Part shown: positions 15,234 to 21,298 of the stretch, in pieces
Numbering within the stretch: the first letter of the stretch is position 1
How the letters are laid out: each line of letters opens with the position of its first letter
NCBI GenBank assembly: GCA_035542155.1
Contig: DATKLX010000067.1
Span: 1-21,298, forward strand
DNA: 21,298 nucleotides
Reading direction: 5' to 3'
Source: DATKLX01 sp035542155
Lineage (GTDB): Bacteria > Chloroflexota > Anaerolineae > Anaerolineales > Anaerolineaceae
Position numbers and translations under genes: made by a program
Notes under the pieces: model-generated
What the model was told of the DNA's origin: nothing
Seen by the model: the letters and a program-made list of their open reading frames with translations, nothing else
Database searches by the model: none

Positions 15234-16091
15234 ATGACCAGAATTCGCCTGGCCGTCGCGGCTGTCATTGTGCTGGTTTTCGCTCTTGGTCTTCGACCGG
15301 TGCAGGCAGCCCCCCTCCACGATGCGAGTTGCGGCGGGGTAAAATCTCCGGAAGTCAACGCAGTTGTAGAACAGCAGGTTGTTGAACTGATCAATCAGGA
15401 ACGCGCCAGGGCAGGGCTGCCGCCGCTCAAGCGGGTCGCCCAATTGGACGATGCGGCGCGCTATTTTGCCCAGGATATGTCGAGCGACGACTACTGGCCG
15501 GACCCGTCCAAAGGGCTCGTGGCGCACGGCACGTATGATCGTCTGAACGGGAGTCTTGTCTACGTTTGTCCCTGGGATGCGCGGATCAAGTCGTACTATT
15601 CCAGCCCAACCGGTGAAAATATCGCTGCCGGGTTTGGAGATGCAGCCGCCGCGGTGAAAGGGTGGATGGCCAGCGCGGGTCACAAAGCCAATATCCTGAA
15701 CGCTTCCAACTGGGAGACCGGCGTTGGGTATGCCGAAGGAGGAACCTGGGGAAAATACTGGGTCCAGGAGTTTGGGAAACAGCCGAGGGTGTACCCGCTG
15801 ATTATCAACGACGAAGCCGCCGCCACAGGTTCGCGGGACGTCACCCTGTATGTGTACGGGACCTGGTCAGAGATCCGCCTGAAGAATGACAGTGATTCAT
15901 GGTCAGGCTGGCAACCGTTTTCCAACCAAACCAAATGGCGCCTTGGGTCAGGGGTTGGACTCCATACCGTCTACGCCGAAATGCGCTCAACGAACGCATC
16001 GGCGATCAGCAGCGACACGATCTATTCGACAGACGCCGCATTTGACCTGGTATCGCCGACGAAGGCATTTGCGCCGGTGGTGAAGAACTAA
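15234..16091 (+). CDS. Secreted SCP/CAP-domain protein
   Basis: This 285-residue exported protein has a signal peptide (hydrophobic 5-20, cleavage likely after V23-Q-A25). The CAP domain spans about 43-183: it opens with the NQERARAGLPPL motif (54-65) and shows the CAP cavity residues His98, Glu128 (GENIAAG) and His150 (GHKANIL), with Glu161 or Glu179 as the second acid. Cys33 and Cys112 could form a disulfide. A C-terminal Ig-like domain (about 200-272, SWSGWQPFSNQTKW) follows; its use in binding is inference. Bacterial CAP proteins are extracellular; their activity is mostly unknown, with some binding lipids or acting in spore and envelope biology. ATG 15234 has AAGGAAGGA about 11 nt upstream. 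The gene has its own promoter and a long structured leader, and it is convergent with the CBS gene, with a 3-bp gap. Confidence 0.93.
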   Translation: MTRIRLAVAAVIVLVFALGLRPVQAAPLHDASCGGVKSPEVNAVVEQQVVELINQERARAGLPPLKRVAQLDDAARYFAQDMSSDDYWPDPSKGLVAHGTYDRLNGSLVYVCPWDARIKSYYSSPTGENIAAGFGDAAAAVKGWMASAGHKANILNASNWETGVGYAEGGTWGKYWVQEFGKQPRVYPLIINDEAAATGSRDVTLYVYGTWSEIRLKNDSDSWSGWQPFSNQTKWRLGSGVGLHTVYAEMRSTNASAISSDTIYSTDAAFDLVSPTKAFAPVVKN

Positions 16092-16094
16092 GAG

Positions 16095-16529
16095 CTATTT
16101 TCGCCCGGTGATGTAGTTTTCCAGGTGCTGGATCATCAGCTCGCGATCGCTGATCACCTCTTTGACCACATCCCCAATCGAGATAATCCCGGCCAGCCGG
16201 CCTTCCTTTAGGACCGGCAGGTGGCGGATGTGTTTTTCTGTCATCAAGGCCATGCACTCTTCAATACTGTTTTCGGGGGTAATGGTAAAGACGTGGCTGG
16301 TCATAAACTCGCTGATCGGGGTGTCCAGGTCAATTTTTCCCTCCAGGCAAACCTTGCGCACGTAATCGCGCTCTGAAAAAATCCCTACCAGTTGATCCAC
16401 CTCCGTGACCAGTAACGCGCCCACATTTTTATCGGCCATGAGCTGAAGGGCGCTGCGAACGGTGTCGCCTGGCTGGACCGACCAGACGGCCTGGCCTTTG
16501 TTTTGCAGAAGCTGCTTGACGGCGGTCAT
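16095..16529 (-). CDS. CBS-domain pair protein
   Basis: This 144-residue cytoplasmic protein consists only of two CBS motifs (about 12-65 and 76-130), which together form a Bateman module that binds adenosine nucleotides or SAM. Typical CBS elements are visible: ALQLMADKNVGALLV...LVGIFSERDYV in the first and CMALMTEKHIRHLPVL...LAGIISIGDVVK in the second. There is no enzyme or transporter domain, so it should act as a stand-alone energy or ligand sensor on some partner. ATG 16529 is preceded by GAGGAGG at good spacing. It has its own promoter (16584-16612), so it is not just a tail of the nfeD operon. The stop lies 3 bp from the end of the convergent SCP gene. Confidence 0.94.
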   Translation of the reverse strand: MTAVKQLLQNKGQAVWSVQPGDTVRSALQLMADKNVGALLVTEVDQLVGIFSERDYVRKVCLEGKIDLDTPISEFMTSHVFTITPENSIEECMALMTEKHIRHLPVLKEGRLAGIISIGDVVKEVISDRELMIQHLENYITGRK

Positions 16530-16583
16530 TTGTACCTCCTCATCTTCCCAACCAGGATAGCGGTAAATAGAGCCAGATGATTA

Positions 16584-16612
16584 ATTCTACATAAAACAGA
16601 TCCGAATTACAA
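16584..16612 (-). promoter_or_regulatory. Sigma-70-type promoter of the CBS gene
   Basis: On the minus strand TTGTAA and TAGAAT are separated by exactly 17 bp (4 and 5 of 6 matches). The predicted start near 16577 gives a leader of about 47 nt ending in the GAGGAGG ribosome-binding site. Confidence 0.55.
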
Positions 16613-16674
16613 TCTTTTAGAATCTCTGTGGGATGATCCATCACAGGAAATCCCAATGAACCAATCATTTTTGT

Positions 16675-18027
16675 TTATGTACGGGAGCTTTTGCGAACCT
16701 TCAAACGCAAGCCATCGACCTGAACCACCTCGACGTTTGCGCCGGTTGGAATGGGTGCCTCACCATCGGCCAGCTCGGCGCTCCACAGCTCGCTGGCCAC
16801 CTGGACGTTTCCATCGGGGTTCAGGTCGCTGCGCGCAATGCCAGTTTTTCCGATCAGTGTAGATTGCCTGATCCGCACCGGGATGCGCTGGGCGCGGACG
16901 CCGATCGAGACGATCGTGAAGAACACCAGCGCGGTAACCAGGCCAGTAACGACCACCAGGGGGACTGAGACCTGCTGGATTTCGGGGACGTTGGGTCCGT
17001 TGAAAAGCACCAGGGCGCCGATGATAAACGTACCCACCCCGGCCGCGGTCAGCGCGCCGTGAGTGGGCGCTTTAATATCCAGGATGAAGAGCACAAAGGC
17101 GATCGCCAGGAACAGCAGCCCGAACCAGTTGACCGGTAAGATCCCCAGGCCGTAAGCAGCCAGGGCCAGGCAAACTACGCCGATGAACCCGGCGATCCAT
17201 CCACCCGGGCTGGACAGCTCGATAAGAATTGCCTGGACGCCGATGGTGAGCAGGAGGAAGACGATGTTGGGGTTAACCAGGACGCCCAGCAGTTGTTCGA
17301 TGAAGGAATTGGGCAGCTCCATGGTCGTTGCATTGGCCGTTTGCAGAGTAATCACCTGGTCGCCGTTCATATGGACCTGGAAGCCGTCCAGTTTACGCAG
17401 CAGGTCGGGGATATCGCTGGCGATAAAGTCGACCAGCCCGACCTGGAGGGCTTCGTTGGCCGAGACGGCCCGGGCGCTTTCGATCGTCTCCTCGGCGAGC
17501 TGGATAGCCTCAGGACGGCGGTACTGGGCCAGGCTGCGGGCAGTGGCCTTAAGCGTGTTTTTGATTTTGCTTTCGAGGGTCTGCCCGATATCCTCGCCGC
17601 TCGGTCCCACCGGGCTGGCAGCTCCAATTTCGGTATCCGGGGCCATCGCCGCGGCGTGCCCGGCCAGCGTGATCAGGGTGCCCGCGCTGGCGGCCATCGC
17701 CCCACGAGGAGCGACGTATACCACCACCGGCACGCTGCTGCCGCGAATGGTCTGGACCATCTGGTTCATCACATTGATATCGCCGCCGGGAGTATTCAAC
17801 TGGATGATGATCAAATCCGCCCCGCGCTGCTCGGCGTTGAGGACAGTCCGGGCGAGGTAATTGGCCATCGGGATGGTAATTTCACCATTGGCGGTTAAGA
17901 TCGCCACCAGCGGCCTGGAATCTTGGGCAAGAGCAGACCAGGGGAACAGGCTGGCGAATAACGCTATAAAAACCCCTATGAGCAGCCAGGAACGGTTCTG
18001 CAGCGGGCGGTTTCTCCAAACCTTCAC
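16675..18027 (-). CDS. NfeD-family membrane serine protease (ClpP-class)
   Basis: This 450-residue protein is the long form of NfeD. A signal peptide or anchor (14-34, ending ALA) precedes a ClpP-fold protease domain (about 38-235). The nucleophile is Ser114 in A112-A-S-A-G116, and the general-base Lys is 154 or 156, about 40 residues later as in the archaeal homologue PH1510. NTPGG (79-83) forms the oxyanion strand. Five hydrophobic helices follow (about 250-380), then a C-terminal OB-fold NfeD domain (about 385-447). Homologues cleave the C-terminal tail of a stomatin/SPFH partner; no SPFH gene is present within this window. The start is GTG 18027, supported by AAAGG about 9 nt upstream. 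A perfect TATAAT (18063-18068, minus strand) lies about 40 nt upstream. Confidence 0.93.
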   Translation of the reverse strand: MKVWRNRPLQNRSWLLIGVFIALFASLFPWSALAQDSRPLVAILTANGEITIPMANYLARTVLNAEQRGADLIIIQLNTPGGDINVMNQMVQTIRGSSVPVVVYVAPRGAMAASAGTLITLAGHAAAMAPDTEIGAASPVGPSGEDIGQTLESKIKNTLKATARSLAQYRRPEAIQLAEETIESARAVSANEALQVGLVDFIASDIPDLLRKLDGFQVHMNGDQVITLQTANATTMELPNSFIEQLLGVLVNPNIVFLLLTIGVQAILIELSSPGGWIAGFIGVVCLALAAYGLGILPVNWFGLLFLAIAFVLFILDIKAPTHGALTAAGVGTFIIGALVLFNGPNVPEIQQVSVPLVVVTGLVTALVFFTIVSIGVRAQRIPVRIRQSTLIGKTGIARSDLNPDGNVQVASELWSAELADGEAPIPTGANVEVVQVDGLRLKVRKSSRT

Positions 18028-18062
18028 ACCAATATCCTTTCTATACGAAGCCCTTCTGTATT

Positions 18063-18084
18063 ATTATACAATCTACGGTACAAT
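18063..18084. promoter_or_regulatory. Divergent -10 boxes between nfeD and the 279-aa gene
   Basis: The minus strand reads TATAAT at 18068-18063, pointing at nfeD. The plus strand reads TACAAT at 18079-18084, pointing at the 279-residue protein with a leader of about 73 nt. Neither has a strong -35, so the two promoters may compete or need activation. Confidence 0.35.
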
Positions 18085-18163
18085 GTGGTATTCCGAACTA
18101 TAGAATAAAGGTAAAATGGATGGAAATCACCACAGCGGGAACGTTTTTCGCGAATGAGGCATC

Positions 18164-19003
18164 ATGAAGGATGAAAAACTGACCATTTTTCTATCACCCG
18201 GGGAGCTGTTCTGTATCGCGGGCTCATTGGGGCTGGCTACATTGCCGCTGGTCGGCGGCCATTACCGCGGTCGTTCCTCTGAGGAGATCCGTGAAGATAT
18301 TAACCGCGGCCGCGAAGTGCTTGAATCGCGCGGATTAATCAAGCGCTTTGGCCTGCGCCAATGGGAAGTCGACAGCTCCCTGACCAGCCTGGTCGAATTT
18401 ATCGCCCATCCGGAATATGCCCTGGTCGCCAGTTCCTGGCGCAAGAATGAGTTTAACCAGCAGGTATTCCTCTATTTCAAGGCGCGCCAGTGCCTTTCTC
18501 TGACCTATAAGGACCGCTTCTTCAACCTGACTCTGTACCGCGATCTCAAGTCGGTTTCGCGCTATGTTTTCACATGGTTGGGGATCGGGCAGCAGATCTC
18601 CAACGAAGTCCCCGAGCTGGATCTGCCAATCACCGACCTGGGCGCCCTCTTCCAGGATTTGTGGGCCGAAAATCCGGATTTCGATCCAGAGGTACTCAAA
18701 AAGGCTGGCGTCCCGGCCCACGACGCAGCGCACCTGTGGGAACAGTTGAGCCAGGTCACTGTGGTCAGCAACCTGACCCTGCTGGTCCGTGAAGGGGAAC
18801 GCTTCAATCGCGAAGGACAGTTGTTCCTGCTTCTAAACCAGATTAACCTTTGGTTGTGTGAAACTCTCAAAACCGCGCCAGGCAGCCTCAAGTTCTCTCC
18901 ACTCACCGCCGCCCGCGCGACAGGCAGAGTGGACCGCTACCTGCGCGGCAAGGCTGGAGAGGAGCCTGCGGCCAATGAAGAAGAGAAGAACGTATTCCTC
19001 TAG
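18164..19003 (+). CDS. Uncharacterised soluble protein, 279 residues
   Basis: I do not recognise this protein securely. It has no signal peptide or membrane helix. The N-terminus (8-65) reads LSPGELFCIAGSLGL, then a predicted helix with REDINRGREVLESRGLIKR, which looks like a helical or winged-helix unit. Next is SSLTSLVEFIAHPEYALVASSWRK (72-95). The middle (95-140) looks like beta strands with many aromatics. The C-terminal part has strands NLTLLVREGERF and GQLFLLLNQINLWLCETL, then a helix to RVDRYLRG and an acidic tail (EEPAANEEEK). This order of a helix with RGLI, a hydrophobic helix ending in HPE, strands and a final helix is reminiscent of EspG, the chaperone of mycobacterial type VII secretion, but the resemblance is weak and no WXG100 gene is nearby. 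The start ATG 18164 has GAGG 5 nt upstream. A strong terminator follows. Confidence 0.85.
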   Translation: MKDEKLTIFLSPGELFCIAGSLGLATLPLVGGHYRGRSSEEIREDINRGREVLESRGLIKRFGLRQWEVDSSLTSLVEFIAHPEYALVASSWRKNEFNQQVFLYFKARQCLSLTYKDRFFNLTLYRDLKSVSRYVFTWLGIGQQISNEVPELDLPITDLGALFQDLWAENPDFDPEVLKKAGVPAHDAAHLWEQLSQVTVVSNLTLLVREGERFNREGQLFLLLNQINLWLCETLKTAPGSLKFSPLTAARATGRVDRYLRGKAGEEPAANEEEKNVFL

Positions 19004-19018
19004 CCGTAATCGTCCCCG

Positions 19019-19050
19019 AAGAAAGCTCGCCCGCGACGGCGGGCTTTCTT
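19019..19050 (+). terminator. Rho-independent terminator after the 279-aa gene
   Basis: AAGAAAGCTCGCC (19019-19031) pairs with GGCGGGCTTTCTT (19038-19050) over 13 bp with one G-U pair and a 6-nt loop, and the T-rich end runs on as GTTG. It lies 15 bp after the stop codon and separates this gene from dnaK. Confidence 0.85.
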
Positions 19051-19096
19051 GTTGCAGGCCATCTAATATTAATTCGACATTTTGTTAACGGATTTC

Positions 19097-19124
19097 TTGC
19101 GCAGAGTGAGTAAACTCATAAAAA
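19097..19124 (+). promoter_or_regulatory. Candidate dnaK promoter with internal palindrome
   Basis: TTGCGC (19097-19102) and TAAAAA (19119-19124) are 16 bp apart. The perfect palindrome TGAGT-AA-ACTCA (19107-19118) fills the spacer, where a bound repressor would block RNA polymerase. It is not a CIRCE element, whose arms read TTAGCACTC and GAGTGCTAA around 9 nt. Confidence 0.45.
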
Positions 19125-19153
19125 CAAAATTGCTTTGAAAGGAGCAGTAAAAC

Positions 19154-21076
19154 ATGGCCAAAATTATAGGTATCGATCTGGGAACCACCAACAGCGTGGT
19201 TGCCGTCATGGAAGGCGGCGATCCGGTTGTGATCCCCACGGCGGAAGGCTCACGCCTGCTGCCATCCGTTGTTGCATTTGGTAAGAACGGGGAGCGGATG
19301 GTTGGGCAAACAGCCAAACGCCAGGCCGTGATCAATCCCGAGAACACGATATTCTCGATCAAACGGTTTATGGGCCGCCACTACAACGAAGTGGAAGCCG
19401 AGCGCAAAATGGTTCCGTACAACGTTGTGCAGGGACCCGCAGGCGACGTGCGTGTGAAAATCCCGATCACCGGGCGCGAATACACCCCGCAGGAAATCTC
19501 AGCGATGATCCTGAGCAAGCTCAAGTCGGACGCCGAGGCTTACCTGGGCGAGCCGGTGACCCAGGCGGTGATCACCGTCCCGGCCTATTTCAACGACAGC
19601 CAGCGCCAGGCAACCAAAGACGCCGGTAAAATCGCCGGCCTGGAAGTGATGCGCATCATCAACGAGCCCACAGCGTCGGCCCTGGCATATGGTTTGGATA
19701 AGAAAACAAACGAGACTATCCTGGTCTTCGATCTGGGTGGTGGTACGTTTGACGTAAGCATTCTGGAAGTTGGCGAAGGGGTTGTGGAAGTCAAAGCCAC
19801 CAACGGGGATACCCACCTGGGCGGCGATGACTGGGACGAGAAGATCTTGAACTGGGCCGCAGATGAATTCAAGCGCGACCAGGGGATCGACTTGCGCAAC
19901 GACCGCCAGGCGCTCCAGCGCCTACGCGAGGCTTCCGAGAAAGCCAAGATCGAGCTCTCCAGCGTGATGGAGACCGAGATCAACCTGCCGTACATCACGG
20001 CTGACGCAAGCGGCCCGAAGCACCTGCAGTTGCGCCTCAACCGGGCGAAGTTCGAGCAGATGAGCGAAGATCTGGTCAAGCGCCTGAACGGCCCGTTCGA
20101 AGCGGCCATCCGCGACGCCGGGATCAAGGTTACAGATATTAATGAGGTCGTCCTGGTCGGCGGCGCGACGCGCATGCCCATGGTCCAGGATCTGGTGCGC
20201 AAACTGGTCAACAAGGAGCCAAACAAAAGCGTTAACCCTGACGAGGTCGTTGCGATTGGCGCGGCCATTCAGGGCGGCGTGCTGGGCGGAGAGGTCAAGG
20301 ATGTGCTCCTGCTCGACGTTACCCCGCTCTCGCTGGGCGTCGAGACCATGGGTGGGGTGATGACGGTACTGATTCCGCGCAACACCACCATCCCGGTGCG
20401 CAAGACCGAGACTTTCTCGACTGCCGAGGACAATCAGACCGCTGTGGACATCCACGTCCTGCAGGGCGAGCGCCCACTGGCTTCTGATAACATGACCCTG
20501 GGCCGCTTCCGGCTGGATGGCCTCCCACCGGCCCCACGCGGACTGCCGCAGGTCGAGGTGACCTTTGACATCGACGCCAACGGTATTCTCAACGTGACCG
20601 CCCGCGACAAGGCGACCAACCGCGAGCAGAAAGTGACCATCACCGCTTCGACCAACCTGAACAAAGTGGATGTCGAGCGGATGGTCCAGCAGGCCAAAGA
20701 ACATGAGGCCGAAGACCGGCGGCGCAAGGAATTGATCGACGCGCGCAACCAAGCAGACGCCCTGATATACCAATCCGAAAAAGCTTTGAAAGATCTCGGC
20801 GACAAGGTCCCCGGCAATGTCCGTGCGGATGTCGAGAGCAAGGTCAGCAGCCTGCGCCAGGCGATCCAGAGTGATGACATCAACCGCATCCGGCGCGAAA
20901 GCGAAGAGCTGCAGAACGTGGTCAACGCACTCGGCCAGCAGGTCTACGCCCAACAGCAGGGACCACAGGACACCGGCGGCTATGGATACAGCCACGGCCC
21001 CGATGGCGGCCAGGGACCGCAAGGTTCGCAGGGCGGCGGAGATGACGTCGTCGAAGGCGAGTTCCGCGAAGCCTAA
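19154..21076 (+). CDS. dnaK: Chaperone DnaK (Hsp70)
   Basis: This 640-residue cytoplasmic ATP-dependent chaperone binds exposed hydrophobic segments of proteins and works with DnaJ and GrpE. The N-terminal phosphate loop GIDLGTTNS (6-14), the NEPTASALAYGLDK segment, the phosphate-2 loop FDLGGGTFDVS and the adenosine loop VLVGGATRMP are all present. The linker DVLLLDVTPLSLGVET leads to the substrate-binding beta domain and the helical lid. The C-terminus is Gly/Gln-rich (GYGYSHGPDGGQGPQGSQGGG) and ends DDVVEGEFREA, a variant of the usual EEVD-like acidic end of bacterial DnaK. ATG 19154 is preceded by AAAGGAG (19138-19144, 9-nt spacing). No grpE or dnaJ follows in the 220 bp left in the window, and none precedes, so it looks like a single-gene unit here. 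Length and motifs are normal. Confidence 0.98.
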   Translation: MAKIIGIDLGTTNSVVAVMEGGDPVVIPTAEGSRLLPSVVAFGKNGERMVGQTAKRQAVINPENTIFSIKRFMGRHYNEVEAERKMVPYNVVQGPAGDVRVKIPITGREYTPQEISAMILSKLKSDAEAYLGEPVTQAVITVPAYFNDSQRQATKDAGKIAGLEVMRIINEPTASALAYGLDKKTNETILVFDLGGGTFDVSILEVGEGVVEVKATNGDTHLGGDDWDEKILNWAADEFKRDQGIDLRNDRQALQRLREASEKAKIELSSVMETEINLPYITADASGPKHLQLRLNRAKFEQMSEDLVKRLNGPFEAAIRDAGIKVTDINEVVLVGGATRMPMVQDLVRKLVNKEPNKSVNPDEVVAIGAAIQGGVLGGEVKDVLLLDVTPLSLGVETMGGVMTVLIPRNTTIPVRKTETFSTAEDNQTAVDIHVLQGERPLASDNMTLGRFRLDGLPPAPRGLPQVEVTFDIDANGILNVTARDKATNREQKVTITASTNLNKVDVERMVQQAKEHEAEDRRRKELIDARNQADALIYQSEKALKDLGDKVPGNVRADVESKVSSLRQAIQSDDINRIRRESEELQNVVNALGQQVYAQQQGPQDTGGYGYSHGPDGGQGPQGSQGGGDDVVEGEFREA

Positions 21077-21201
21077 TTATCCGTGAAATCCAGGGAACAC
21101 GAAGGTAGCGAAAAGGGGGAAAAGCGCTCCCTTCCCCTGTGAGTAAGAAAAAATCACCCCTGGACTTTGGCTCTTTGAGCGAAAGTCGAGCAGGAAAATC
21201 G

Positions 21202-21237
21202 AGGCGGGAACTGCTTTGCGAAAGGCAGTTCCCGCCT
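21202..21237 (+). terminator. Strong hairpin downstream of dnaK, without a U-tract
   Basis: AGGCGGGAACTGC (21202-21214) pairs perfectly with GCAGTTCCCGCCT (21225-21237). Inside the 10-nt loop TTT and AAA can extend the stem. It lies 125 bp after the dnaK stop, and the sequence after it (TAGATTCGGG) has no run of T. It may act as a terminator, an mRNA 3'-end stabiliser or an unrelated element. The rest of 21077-21298 holds no gene that I can support. Confidence 0.6.
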
Positions 21238-21298
21238 TAGATTCGGGCCGCACCCGCCACGGCGTTCTCCAAACCAGCTAACCAGGTCTCTTTTTTCC

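Noticed and set aside
19081..19153. CIRCE element for HrcA upstream of dnaK
   Set aside because: No TTAGCACTC or GAGTGCTAA arm is present; only the shorter TGAGTAAACTCA palindrome is seen.
19922..21022. A 366-codon minus-strand frame opposite dnaK
   Set aside because: Antisense of a highly conserved gene with strong codon bias; no start signals or recognisable domain.

Overview
The window is an ordinary, gene-dense bacterial chromosome segment (about 55-60% G+C by eye) with short intergenic gaps and no tRNA, rRNA, CRISPR array, insertion sequence or phage gene that I can see. The combination of a lipoprotein with an NBR1-type Ig domain and long Thr/Pro linkers, a glycine-tailed MacA-like adaptor, a DesK/LiaS-like sensor pair, a secreted SCP/CAP protein and a full-length NfeD protease suggests an uncultured member of the Chloroflexota (Anaerolineae). 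That taxonomic call is inference from gene style, not from a marker gene. The window opens with a run of 26 C, so it probably begins at a contig edge.

Left part (1-9122). A GNAT acetyltransferase resembling the aminoglycoside 2'-N-acetyltransferase family converges on a large secreted lipoprotein gene. A 540-bp gap follows, holding what looks like the amputated 3' end of an ECF sigma-factor gene with its terminator still in place. Next come an orphan beta-class DNA methyltransferase and an alpha/beta hydrolase. Lipoyl synthase (lipA, minus strand) and phosphoenolpyruvate carboxylase (ppc, plus strand) are divergent, and ppc ends at a 19-bp perfect hairpin that can terminate both strands.

Central part (9123-14995). 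A minus-strand operon encodes a MacA-like adaptor, a MacB/LolD-type ATPase and a MacB/FtsX-type permease, with a 1-nt gap and an ATGA overlap between the genes. It diverges from a histidine kinase/NarL-type response regulator pair. The 478-bp gap between them carries an 11-bp direct repeat plus an inverted copy placed just upstream of an extended -10 box. The simplest reading is that the regulator controls its own promoter and perhaps the exporter. The kinase start codon lies about 6 nt after the -10 box, so its mRNA is probably leaderless.

Right part (14996-21298). A secreted SCP/CAP protein is preceded by a well-formed promoter and a leader of about 160 nt with three consecutive hairpins that I cannot assign to a known riboswitch class. 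It converges on a CBS-pair protein with its own promoter. The NfeD/ClpP-class membrane protease lies upstream of the CBS gene on the same strand and is divergent from an unrecognised 279-residue soluble protein. That gene ends at a strong terminator. Last comes dnaK, alone, with a palindrome between its candidate -35 and -10 boxes and a 13-bp hairpin after it. I see no single dramatic new system. The best leads are the exporter/two-component regulatory region, the structured leader of the SCP gene, the unknown 279-aa protein, and the AAC(2')-like acetyltransferase.
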